Shown: one piece after another, positions 57,237 through 64,000 of the stretch
How the letters are laid out: every line of letters starts with the position of its first letter
How positions within the stretch are numbered: the first letter of the stretch is position 1
From: Aeromonas rivipollensis
GTDB lineage: Bacteria; Pseudomonadota; Gammaproteobacteria; Enterobacterales; Aeromonadaceae
DNA: 64,000 nt
Direction of reading: 5' to 3'
Assembly: GCF_010974825.1 (NCBI RefSeq)
Contig: NZ_JAAILA010000037.1
Span: 18,099 to 82,098, forward strand
Notes under the pieces: generated by a model
What the model was told of the DNA's origin: nothing
Seen by the model: only the letters and a program-made list of their open reading frames with translations
The model's database searches: none
Translations under genes and position numbers: made by a program

Positions 57237-57262
57237 GCAACCGGTTACGCAACCGGTTGCGT
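57237..57262 (-). promoter_or_regulatory. tandem palindromic operator upstream of rbsD
   Basis: Two copies of the core AACCGGTT lie 12 bp apart: GCAACCGGTTAC (57237-57248) and the perfect 16-bp palindrome ACGCAACCGGTTGCGT (57247-57262). They sit 46-71 bp before the rbsD start and are typical LacI-family sites. RbsR is the natural candidate. The second also matches the PurR box ACGCAAACGTTTGCGT at 14 of 16 bases. Confidence 0.65.
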
Positions 57263-57355
57263 CGTTGAGGCGAAAGATAGGCGCTAACCGTTAACGGGTC
57301 TAGGAACAGATGACGAAAATGTGAAAACGATCTCAGTGATCCGGCCGTCGGAGGG

Positions 57356-57382
57356 AAAAACGGGTGCCAGAAGAGCACCCGT
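57356..57382 (-). terminator. terminator of the GST gene
   Basis: ACGGGTGC (57360-57367), 7-nt loop and GCACCCGT (57375-57382); on the minus strand TTTTT follows. It lies 18 bp past the stop codon. Confidence 0.88.
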
Positions 57383-57399
57383 ACCACGGAAAGAAGGGG

Positions 57400-58017
57400 T
57401 CAGAGGAGGAGGGCTTGCTGCACGGCGGGGCGCGCCAGCATGCGCCTGGTATGGGCCGCCACCTTGGGAAACTCGTCGATGGCGACCCCGTCGCTCGCAA
57501 GCCAGCTGGCCACCACGAACAGGTAGATGTCGGCCAGACTGAAATGCTCCCCCAGCACCCAGGGGCCGGCCAGATAGTGGTGCTCTATCTCGGCAAAACC
57601 CTCGCGCATGTTCTGGGGCATCCTGGCCTTCATGGCGGCGATGGCGTGCTCGTCATCGGCCCAGCGGCTGCCGCGGCGGCCATGGGCATGGGAGACGTGC
57701 ACCGTCGAGGCGAGGAAGCTGTGCACCTCCTGCATCCTGGCCAGCAGGAAGGGGTCGTCCAGGGGGGCGAGCCCGGCATCGGGGAAACGCTGGGCCACGT
57801 AGAGCAGCAGGGCCGGGGTTTCGGTCAGCACGCCGCGCTCCGTCACCAGGGCCGGCACCCGCCCCTTGGGGTTGATGGCAAGGTAGGCGGGGGTGCGTTG
57901 CTCCCCGGCGGCGAGATCGAGGCGCTTGATCTGGTGCGGGGCACCGGCTTCCACCAGGGCGATGCGCACCGCCATGGCACAGGTACCGGGGGCGAGATAG
58001 AGCGTCAGTTCGGACAT
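57400..58017 (-). CDS. glutathione S-transferase family protein
   Basis: A 205-residue cytosolic GST: thioredoxin-like N-terminal domain (LTLYLAPGTCAMAVRIALVEAG, with the NPKGRVPAL and LTETPALLLYV segments that bind glutathione) and a helical C-terminal domain with the SLADIYLF motif. Substrate unknown; likely detoxification. The start at 58017 is supported by AAGGAAAG. Monocistronic. Confidence 0.88.
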   Translation of the reverse strand: MSELTLYLAPGTCAMAVRIALVEAGAPHQIKRLDLAAGEQRTPAYLAINPKGRVPALVTERGVLTETPALLLYVAQRFPDAGLAPLDDPFLLARMQEVHSFLASTVHVSHAHGRRGSRWADDEHAIAAMKARMPQNMREGFAEIEHHYLAGPWVLGEHFSLADIYLFVVASWLASDGVAIDEFPKVAAHTRRMLARPAVQQALLL

Positions 58018-58260
58018 TGCAGCTTTCCTTGTGTGGGTGATCCGGGATGAAGTGCGCGAGTCTGTCGAGTCTTGGCCATCCATCCTACGCCCATGGCGGG
58101 CCAGGGCCAAGCCAGGCGACCGGGGCACAAACAGAGGGCAGGGTAACAGCGCGCTTGTCAGTGAAATCAATGGCTTTCTGAACGGAAGATAACAGGAAAA
58201 ACGACTACGCATGCCCGGTCAAACCGCTATAATGTGCCACCTTGGAACAGTCGCTTTTGA

Positions 58261-59046
58261 ATGTTGGATAGTCAATTGAGTAATAGAATGCGGATCGGTG
58301 GAACCCTCGAACAGTCCCTCAGCCAGGGATACCGTCTGGACCTGCAAGGGGTGTTGAAAGAGGCCTGGCAACAGACCCGCCGCACCGGTTTCGGTCTGAC
58401 GCTGGCCATCGCCGGGGTCATGGCAATCTGGATCCTGCTGAGCAACACCCTGCTGGCCCCCTATGTCAGCCAGGAAGGGGGTGACATGGACATGGCTCTG
58501 ATATTGAGCCTGCTTATCACCGTCATCATGTCTCCCATGACCTCTTCCCTCGACATGTTGGGGTTGCAGCAGTCGGTGGGCGTACGGGCTCGCCCGAACC
58601 AGGTGTTCGACTTCTTCCGTCACTTCCTGCGTCTGGGCTCCCTGAGCCTGCTGGGCAGCCTGATCACCAGCCTGTTCGGCCCTCTGTTTGAAATGCTGGG
58701 CCTGCCGGTAATGCTGGCCTTCATTCCCTCAGCCCTGGTGGGCATGGGGCTGGTGTTCACCGTGCCCCTGGTGCTGGAGCGCGGCCTGTCGCCGGCCCAG
58801 GCCATCCTGGTCTCCCTCAAGCTGTTCGCCCGCGGCTGGCCCAGCATAGTGCTGCTGCATGGCGTCATGCTGGCGCTGTTTTTCCTGGCCATCATCCCCA
58901 TGGGCATAGGCCTTATCTGGGTGGCCCCCCTCTATTTCAACCTCAAGGGGATCCTCTATCGGGATCTGTGCGGGGTTGCCGTGGAGGTGACCGAAGTGGC
59001 GGACAATGCCGCCACCGGGCAAGGGCCTGATCATTTCAACGCGTGA
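58261..59046 (+). CDS. integral membrane protein of unknown function
   Basis: A 261-residue inner-membrane protein with about five or six membrane helices (clearest at about 43-65, 80-98, 120-145, 150-175 and 195-225). It resembles YciC-like/DUF-type proteins sometimes annotated as glycerophosphoryl-diester-like or proline/glycine-rich membrane proteins, but I cannot name a family with confidence. The ATG at 58261 lacks a strong ribosome site; a second ATG at residue 9 is possible. It precedes the DUF2987 gene by 16 bp, probably co-transcribed. Confidence 0.75.
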   Translation: MLDSQLSNRMRIGGTLEQSLSQGYRLDLQGVLKEAWQQTRRTGFGLTLAIAGVMAIWILLSNTLLAPYVSQEGGDMDMALILSLLITVIMSPMTSSLDMLGLQQSVGVRARPNQVFDFFRHFLRLGSLSLLGSLITSLFGPLFEMLGLPVMLAFIPSALVGMGLVFTVPLVLERGLSPAQAILVSLKLFARGWPSIVLLHGVMLALFFLAIIPMGIGLIWVAPLYFNLKGILYRDLCGVAVEVTEVADNAATGQGPDHFNA

Positions 59047-59062
59047 TGCAAAAGGATGGCAT

Positions 59063-59740
59063 ATGAAGCTGGTTCGACATGGCATGGCGGCAAGTCTGCT
59101 GATAGTGCCGGTGCTGTGCGTGGCGGCGCCCTCGCTGGATCTGCAATACAGCACCTTCTACAGCCAGATGAAGACCTTTGCCAAGGGCGAGTTTGGTGAT
59201 GCCAGGCTGGGGTTTTATCTGACCGATCCGCAAAGTGGCCAGCGCTGCGGGCTCTCCTCGGCCCGGGTTTCGACCCTGGACAGGGACGTTGCCGCCGAGG
59301 TGACCATAGACAGCGAGCTGCGCCTGCCCTATGACGACGATCTCAATCTCGACAAGGCAACCGTGGTGGTGGAGCTGACCGAACCACACGCCGCCTGCGA
59401 CATGTCGGTGCAGGTGATGGCCGATGCGCCCCCTGCATCGGATGGTCAGGGGTTCAGGGTGAGCGAGGTGGTGGCACGCCAGCAGGAGATGCAGTCGCTG
59501 CTGGACAAGCTGGCCGGCATGGTCGGCAAGCACTTCCTGCCGGACATGGCGGGGATACGGGTGACCCTGGTGCAGCCGAGCGGCACAGCCTACCTCATCG
59601 ACGGTGCCCGTCAGCAGCCTCTCCCCTGGCTGGATGGCCAGCTGCTGCTTCGCAACGAACAGCTCGCAGACTTCGCGGCGGGCAAGTTGCAGCTTGAGGG
59701 AGATATACTGCGACTGACTCCCTGGTTGCACAAGGGCTGA
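59063..59740 (+). CDS. exported DUF2987-type protein
   Basis: A 225-residue protein with a signal peptide (about 1-22, ending CVAA) and the DUF2987 pattern: LDLQYSTFYSQMKTFAKG at the mature start, C-G-L-S-S-A-R, and a late strand-rich region with W-L-D-G-Q-L. Probably periplasmic; no function is known. The start at 59063 is supported by AAAGGA and the signal peptide. Confidence 0.75.
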   Translation: MKLVRHGMAASLLIVPVLCVAAPSLDLQYSTFYSQMKTFAKGEFGDARLGFYLTDPQSGQRCGLSSARVSTLDRDVAAEVTIDSELRLPYDDDLNLDKATVVVELTEPHAACDMSVQVMADAPPASDGQGFRVSEVVARQQEMQSLLDKLAGMVGKHFLPDMAGIRVTLVQPSGTAYLIDGARQQPLPWLDGQLLLRNEQLADFAAGKLQLEGDILRLTPWLHKG

Positions 59741-59767
59741 AGACGCCTCGAGCCAGACAGATAAAGA

Positions 59768-59793
59768 AAAGGAGCGCATGGCGCTCCTTTTTC
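59768..59793. terminator. bidirectional terminator between DUF2987 and ttcA
   Basis: AAAGGAGCGC (59768-59777), 3-nt loop, GCGCTCCTTT (59781-59790) and further T, with an A run in front for the minus-strand ttcA. Confidence 0.88.
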
Positions 59794-59812
59794 GTGGTTG
59801 TTGGCAGGGCGC

Positions 59813-60721
59813 TCAGCGCACCTCTATCACATCCAGCACGTCCATCTCATCGATGTTGAGCAGGGGCGCGGTCGGCAGCTCGGGGGGATCGAATGCCTTG
59901 TCGCCGCCGTCGATGATGCCGGAGTCGCGGTTGATGCTCTTGAAGTCAAACAGCTTGTGATCCAGCAGGTGGCTCGGGATCACGTCCTGAATGGCGGTAA
60001 ACATGGTCTCTATCCGGCCCGGGAAGCGGCGATCCCAGTCCTGCATCATCTGCTTGATGGCCTTGCGCTGCAGGTTCTCCTGGGAGCCGCAGAGGTTGCA
60101 CGGGATGATGGGGAAGGCCTTGACCTCCGCATAGCGCACCAGATCCTTCTCCTTGCAGTAGGCCAGGGGACGGATCACCACGTTCTTGCCATCGTCGCTC
60201 ACCAGCTTGGGGGGCATGGACTTGAGCTTGCCGCCGTAGAACATGTTGAGGAACAGGGTCTCGAGGATGTCATCCCTGTGGTGGCCGAGGGCAATCTTGG
60301 TGCAGCCCAGCTCCTGGGCGGTGCGGTAGAGAATGCCGCGGCGCAGGCGGGAGCAGAGGGCGCAGGTGGTCTTGCCTTCCGGTACCTTGTCCTTGACGAT
60401 GGAGTAGGTGTCTTCCTCGACTATCTTGAAGTCGACGCCGAGGGCGGCCAGGTATTCCGGCAGCACGTGCTCGGGGAAGCCGGGTTGCTTCTGATCCAGG
60501 TTGACGGCCACGAGATCGAAATGGATGGGGGCGCTGGCCTTCAGGCTCATCAGGATGTCGAGCATGGCGAAGCTGTCTTTGCCGCCAGACAGGCACACCA
60601 TGATCTTGTCACCCTCTTCAATCATGTTGAAGTCGGCGATGGCCTGACCCACGTTGCGCCGCAGGCGTTTCTGCAGCTTGTTGAAACTGTATTTCTCTTT
60701 GGCGTTAAGCTCTTCTAGCAT
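59813..60721 (-). CDS. ttcA: TtcA, tRNA 2-thiocytidine synthetase
   Basis: A 302-residue PP-loop enzyme that thiolates cytidine 32 of tRNA. The ATP-binding SGGKDS motif (about 46-51), the CALC pair (about 121-124) and the C-terminal CNLC pair (about 212-215) that hold the iron-sulfur cluster are all intact. In this order with uspE and fnr as in Shewanella and Aeromonas. Confidence 0.96.
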   Translation of the reverse strand: MLEELNAKEKYSFNKLQKRLRRNVGQAIADFNMIEEGDKIMVCLSGGKDSFAMLDILMSLKASAPIHFDLVAVNLDQKQPGFPEHVLPEYLAALGVDFKIVEEDTYSIVKDKVPEGKTTCALCSRLRRGILYRTAQELGCTKIALGHHRDDILETLFLNMFYGGKLKSMPPKLVSDDGKNVVIRPLAYCKEKDLVRYAEVKAFPIIPCNLCGSQENLQRKAIKQMMQDWDRRFPGRIETMFTAIQDVIPSHLLDHKLFDFKSINRDSGIIDGGDKAFDPPELPTAPLLNIDEMDVLDVIEVR

Positions 60722-60730
60722 GGCCTCAAA

Positions 60731-60772
60731 CCCGGGACAAAAATAAGCGGCTTATTATAGCCATGTCCCGGG
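60731..60772. repeat. nested inverted repeat between uspE and ttcA
   Basis: Outer arms CCCGGGACA (60731-60739) and TGTCCCGGG (60764-60772) enclose the palindrome AATAAGCGGCTTATT (60742-60756). On the minus strand the outer stem is followed by TTTGAGG. It may end uspE transcription or hold the ttcA promoter region. Confidence 0.6.
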
Positions 60773-60788
60773 GGAGGGCAAGAAACGC

Positions 60789-61736
60789 TTATGCAGGATG
60801 ACGCCTGTCATCCACGGGGCAGCTGTAATCATCGGGTTTGAGGATCAGGATGTCGCAGTTGAGCCTGTCCACCACATGTTCAGCCGTGTTGCCGAGCAGG
60901 GCGGCGGAGAGACCGGTGCGACCGACGCAACCCATGATCATCAGGGTGGACTTGAGTTCGTCCGCCATGTCAGGCAACACTTCCTCCGGCAACCCTTCCG
61001 CCACCTTGGTCCACATGTGATTGATGCCGAATTGATCGGCATGCTCTCGCAGCAGGTCCTCGTGATGCTTGCGGATGGCGTCGTTGTAGGCGTTGGGGTC
61101 GAACTCGGGCAGCTCGATGGCAACATTCACCGGCGTGCCGGGGTAGGTGTTGACCAGATAGAGGTTGGAGCCAAGCAGATCGGCGATGGCGACGCCCTCG
61201 CGGGTGATGCGCTCATTGAGGACTTTTTGCTCCAGATCGTCGCTCGAGCAGTTGATGGCGGCAATGATGTTGCCGCCCCGCTGCCAATGACCCTCCTTGA
61301 CCAGCAGGACGGGGCAGGGGCATTTGCGCAGCAGGTGCCAGTCGGTCGGGGTGAAGATGAAGGTTTGCAGGAAGGAGTGCTTGTGGGTCGCCTTGACCAC
61401 CAGATCGTGGCGATGCTCCAGCACTTCCTGGATGACGCACTCAAAGGGGCGGTTGTGCCACAGCACCTTGATCTCGCACTCCAGCCCTCTGGCGCGATAG
61501 GGTTGCAGTATCTCGTCCAGCCACTCCCGGCGCTGGGCAATGACGCCGTGGCGCATCTCTTCCCGCTCATCCACGGACAGCATGGCGGTCATCTCGTACG
61601 AGAAGTCGTAAATCGTCAGGAGCAGGGTCAGCTGGGCGCCCTCGTCCAGCTCGGCGACCTTGACCGCGCGTTCGAGCGCGATCTGGCGCTCCTCTTCCGG
61701 GTTGATCACCACCAGAATGTTTCGGTACTTGACCAT
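60789..61736 (-). CDS. uspE: UspE, tandem universal stress protein
   Basis: A 315-residue cytoplasmic protein made of two universal stress domains (about 1-150 and 160-305). The first starts YRNILVVINPEEE and the second ends with the G-x-G-R-T-G-L-x-A-A-L-L-G-N-T-A-E pattern typical of UspE. In E. coli uspE lies next to fnr. Likely role in motility and stress tolerance. Confidence 0.94.
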   Translation of the reverse strand: MVKYRNILVVINPEEERQIALERAVKVAELDEGAQLTLLLTIYDFSYEMTAMLSVDEREEMRHGVIAQRREWLDEILQPYRARGLECEIKVLWHNRPFECVIQEVLEHRHDLVVKATHKHSFLQTFIFTPTDWHLLRKCPCPVLLVKEGHWQRGGNIIAAINCSSDDLEQKVLNERITREGVAIADLLGSNLYLVNTYPGTPVNVAIELPEFDPNAYNDAIRKHHEDLLREHADQFGINHMWTKVAEGLPEEVLPDMADELKSTLMIMGCVGRTGLSAALLGNTAEHVVDRLNCDILILKPDDYSCPVDDRRHPA

Positions 61737-61872
61737 GTTCTCCTCCTTGGCAAAAACGCCAATGATGGCAACTCTTTAGCCATTACAGCTTAGTCCAAGG
61801 GGGGAGACGGGAAGGTGTGCCGGATCAAATTTCAGGGTGAACCGATCCGGCAACAGAGGGGAAAGGGGGTGA

Positions 61873-62628
61873 TCAGCCGCAGGCTGGGCGAGTGGCACCG
61901 GCCATGACGCCGAGGGCCACGTGATCCAGCACTGTAATGTATTTGCCCTTGACGCTGATGAGGCCGGACTTCTGGAAACGACCGAGCAGACGGCTGATGG
62001 TCTCGACGGTGAGACCGAGGTAGTTGCCGATGTCACCCCGGGTCATGGAGAGACGGAACTCCTTGGCGGAGAAGCCGCGCTCGGAGAAGCGTACCGAGAG
62101 GTTGTGCAGGAAGGCCGCGAGGCGCTCTTCCGCATTCTTCTTGGAGAGCAGCAGTATCATCTCCTGATCTCCCATGATCTCGTTGCTCATCAGACGCATG
62201 ATCTGCTGGCGCAGCTTGGGCATCTTGCCGGAGAGATCGTCGAGTACATCGAACGGGATCTCGCACACCATGGCGGTTTCCAGCGCCTGGGCGAAGGAGG
62301 GGTGTGCCTGTTTGTGGATGGCATCGAAACCGACCAGATCCCCCGCGAGGTGGAAGGCGGTGATCTGCTCGTCACCCTGTTCGGTGATGGTGTATGACTT
62401 GATGGTCCCGGAGCGGATGGCGTAGAGCGACTTCAGTTCATCGCCGGCCTTGAACAATTCCTCACCCTTCTGGATCGGCTTTTTGCGCTCGATGATGCTG
62501 TCCAGCTGATCGAGCTCACTGTCGTTCAGGGTGAAGGGAATGCAGAGCTGACTGATGCTGCAATCCTGGCAATGAATTGCACAGCCACCGCTCTGAATAC
62601 GTCTGCCAGGTTTCTTGTCCGGGATCAT
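61873..62628 (-). CDS. fnr: FNR, oxygen-sensing transcription factor
   Basis: A 251-residue Crp/Fnr regulator. The four cluster cysteines are present at positions C20, C23, C29 and C122, as in E. coli FNR, and the recognition helix reads [12 protein letters not shown] with the E-x-x-S-R contacts to TTGAT half-sites. It senses oxygen through a 4Fe-4S cluster and switches cells to anaerobic respiration. A perfect FNR box lies 16 bp upstream. Shewanella calls this gene etrA. Confidence 0.96.
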   Translation of the reverse strand: MIPDKKPGRRIQSGGCAIHCQDCSISQLCIPFTLNDSELDQLDSIIERKKPIQKGEELFKAGDELKSLYAIRSGTIKSYTITEQGDEQITAFHLAGDLVGFDAIHKQAHPSFAQALETAMVCEIPFDVLDDLSGKMPKLRQQIMRLMSNEIMGDQEMILLLSKKNAEERLAAFLHNLSVRFSERGFSAKEFRLSMTRGDIGNYLGLTVETISRLLGRFQKSGLISVKGKYITVLDHVALGVMAGATRPACG

Positions 62629-62644
62629 AGGCTCATATGAATAA

Positions 62645-62658
62645 TTGATTTATATCAA
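62645..62658 (-). promoter_or_regulatory. perfect FNR box upstream of fnr
   Basis: TTGAT (62645-62649), four bases, ATCAA (62654-62658): an exact palindromic FNR site (TTGAT-N4-ATCAA). Lying only 16-30 bp from the start codon, it would overlap the promoter, which fits autorepression. Confidence 0.88.
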
Positions 62659-62696
62659 ACAAGTTTACCACCAACTCATCCGTTTTGGATAGGGTT

Positions 62697-63383
62697 TCAA
62701 AAGGATGCCAGCCCGATCCAGAGGGTATGCAGGCCATAGGCAATGAGCAGCAGGGCACCGCCGAGGCGCAGGCTGCGCAGGGTCAACCAGTAGCGCAATC
62801 TGTCCGCCAGCCCCCCCAGGGCGAACAGTGTCGGCAGGGTGCCCAGACCAAAGCTCAGCATGATAAGTGCGCCACCACCGGCGGAGCCTGCCGCCGCGCT
62901 CCAGGTCAGCATGGAGTAGACCAGACCGCAGGGCAGCCAGCCCCACACCATGCCAAAGGGAAGCGCCTGCCAGGCCGAGGTGAAGGGGATGAACTTGCCG
63001 GCCAGCGGCTTGATGAGAGGCCAGAGCTTGGCACCGAGCCGCTCCAGCAGCAGTATCCCCTGCCACCAGCCAGCGAGATAGAGGCCCAGCGCTATCATCA
63101 GCAGGGCCGCAACGAGGCGTAAGCCGGCGATAGCGTGTTTACCTGCCCCGAGCTCGCTGGTGGTGGCCAGCAATCCGCCCACCAGGGCGCCAGCCAGCAC
63201 ATAGCTCAGGATCCGCCCCAGGTTGTAGTTGAGCAGGTAACCGAGTCGCCCCCAGAAGTGCTGTTTCCCGGCGGGGATGGCCATGGAGAGGGCGGCGGAG
63301 ACGCCACCGCACATGGCGATGCAGTGGCCTGAGCCTGCCAGTCCCACCAGCAGGGCGCCCATCAGATCAAGACTGCTTGTCAT
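62697..63383 (-). CDS. TauE/SafE-like membrane protein of the cbb3 cluster
   Basis: A 228-residue inner-membrane protein with about six helices, annotated in relatives as sulfite exporter TauE/SafE family or DsbD-like (G-S-G-H-C-I-A-M-C-G-G at about 16-26 and W-L-P-C-G-L-V-Y at about 145-152). The paired C-x-x-x-C and P-C-G motifs suggest metal or thiol handling, and the location between ccoS and fnr points to copper supply for cbb3 oxidase. Its start overlaps the ccoS end by 17 bp. Confidence 0.85.
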   Translation of the reverse strand: MTSSLDLMGALLVGLAGSGHCIAMCGGVSAALSMAIPAGKQHFWGRLGYLLNYNLGRILSYVLAGALVGGLLATTSELGAGKHAIAGLRLVAALLMIALGLYLAGWWQGILLLERLGAKLWPLIKPLAGKFIPFTSAWQALPFGMVWGWLPCGLVYSMLTWSAAAGSAGGGALIMLSFGLGTLPTLFALGGLADRLRYWLTLRSLRLGGALLLIAYGLHTLWIGLASF

Positions 63384-63555
63384 CGCTCGGCTGATCCTTG
63401 CCCTTGGTGGCGGGTTGCTCCTCGTCAAACAGTATGTTGGAGCCCTGGCGGTCGAGATCCTCGAACTGCTCCGAGCGAATGGCCCAGAAGAAGACGGCTC
63501 CCGCGATGATGACGAACAGGATGGCGATGGGGATCAGGACAAAAATGATGTTCAT
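63367..63555 (-). CDS. ccoS: CcoS, cbb3 oxidase assembly protein
   Basis: A 62-residue single-helix membrane protein: MNIIFVLIPIAILFVIIAGAV, then the family motif FFWAIRSEQFEDLDRQG, and a charged tail. CcoS helps insert cofactors into cbb3 oxidase. The start at 63555 matches the family; the longer upstream frame does not. Overlaps the next gene by 17 bp and follows ccoI. Confidence 0.95.
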   Translation of the reverse strand: MNIIFVLIPIAILFVIIAGAVFFWAIRSEQFEDLDRQGSNILFDEEQPATKGKDQPSDDKQS

Positions 63556-63636
63556 GGGAGCTACCTTGCATTCATCCGTGGCAATCGACCCCCATGGTAA
63601 CCCTGTTCGGGCAGGGGGCCAGCCGCTATCAGCGAG

Positions 63637-63669
63637 AAATGTGGCTTGCATCGGAGGCAGGCCACATTT
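63637..63669. repeat. intergenic hairpin between ccoI and ccoS
   Basis: AAATGTGGC (63637-63645) and GCCACATTT (63661-63669) with a 15-nt loop. Minus strand continues TTTCTCGC after the stem, so weak termination or processing between ccoI and ccoS is possible. Confidence 0.5.
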
Positions 63670-63690
63670 TCAGCTTTTTCCTGCGCCTGC

Positions 63691-64000
63691 TCATCGATTG
63701 AGGCGCATGGAGTTGGTTACTACTATGAGGGAGCTCAGGGACATACCCGCCGCCGCCAGATAGGGGGGCAGCCAGCCGCTGGCCGCAAGCGGCAATACCA
63801 GCAGGTTGTAACCGATGGACCAGGCGAAGTTCTCCTGGATGATCCTGCGGGTGCGCAGCGCCAGGGCGCGGGCAGTCAGCAGGCGGGAGAGATCGTCGGC
63901 CAGCAGAATGGCGTCGGCGCTGTTTTTCGCCAGATCCGTGCCGCCCGCCATGGCGAAGGAGGCATGGGCACCGGCCAGCACGGGGGCGTCGTTGATGCCA
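63691..64000 (-). CDS. ccoI: CcoI copper P-type ATPase, 3' part, cut by window end
   Basis: The C-terminal 103 residues of a P1B-type copper ATPase: the frame runs from the right edge with GINDAPVLAGAHASFAMAGG (end of the P-domain hinge), then ADAILLADDLSRL and two closing membrane helices with NSMRLNR at the end. CcoI moves copper for cbb3 oxidase assembly, and ccoS follows 135 bp later. The catalytic DKTGT and copper-binding parts lie outside the window. Confidence 0.93.
   Translation of the reverse strand, partial: GINDAPVLAGAHASFAMAGGTDLAKNSADAILLADDLSRLLTARALALRTRRIIQENFAWSIGYNLLVLPLAASGWLPPYLAAAGMSLSSLIVVTNSMRLNR

Overview
The window looks like a chromosomal segment of a GC-rich gammaproteobacterium, most probably Aeromonas. 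This is inferred from protein similarity recalled from memory, high GC with strongly G/C-ending codons, and gene orders typical of Aeromonadales, Vibrionales and Shewanella (smrB/prmB/aroC, gyrA/ubiG/nrdAB/yfaE, thrS-infC-rpmI-rplT-pheST-ihfA, ccoI-ccoS-safE-fnr-uspE-ttcA). I recognise no rRNA, tRNA, insertion sequence, prophage or CRISPR array. Both ends cut genes: a histidine-phosphatase-like 3' end at the left and ccoI at the right.

Layout. 1-9.1 kb is a mosaic of accessory and small genes: an exported protein, a small VILSDGS-motif protein, a PhzF-type enzyme, an orphan JetD/DUF2220 Toprim-like protein, a 35-residue lysine-rich protein, PhnA/YjdM, a methyltransferase, a secreted GH19 chitinase, and a run of four small soluble proteins (VOC, GFA, DUF4287, SRPBCC). 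9.2-16.3 kb is mostly core: smrB, prmB, aroC, a periplasmic binding protein, rhlE, a MAPEG protein and an aromatic amino acid permease. 16.6-21.7 kb is the fructose PTS regulon (cra divergent from fruBKA, two Cra operators between). 21.8-34.8 kb holds a DUF1289 gene, mltA, the nrdA-nrdB-yfaE ribonucleotide reductase genes with DnaA and NrdR-like boxes, ubiG with a MupP-like phosphatase, gyrA, a radical SAM gene with a near-perfect LexA box, a Sel1-repeat protein and a second VILSDGS protein.

35.0-42.3 kb is the translation operon thrS-infC-rpmI-rplT-pheS-pheT-ihfA. Its leader has two hairpins that imitate threonine tRNA anticodon arms, and infC starts with the rare codon ATA. 42.3-51.2 kb carries signalling genes: a BvgS-like hybrid kinase with a response regulator and an acetyltransferase, the sirtuin cobB, and a cysteine-free molybdopterin-fold-like exported protein translationally coupled to a membrane diguanylate cyclase. 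51.3-57.2 kb is the ribose operon rbsDACBKR with a tandem palindromic operator. The right end has a GST, two envelope proteins, ttcA, uspE, fnr with a perfect FNR box, and the start of the cbb3 oxidase assembly genes.

The best candidates for little-described biology are the orphan JetD-like protein (2.2-3.2 kb), the LexA-boxed radical SAM gene (32.7-33.8 kb), the cysteine-free molybdopterin-fold/GGDEF pair (49.1-51.2 kb), the BvgS-like operon with an unusual regulator (42.3-48.1 kb), and the pair of small VILSDGS paralogues 34 kb apart. All functional calls rest on motif reading without database searches.
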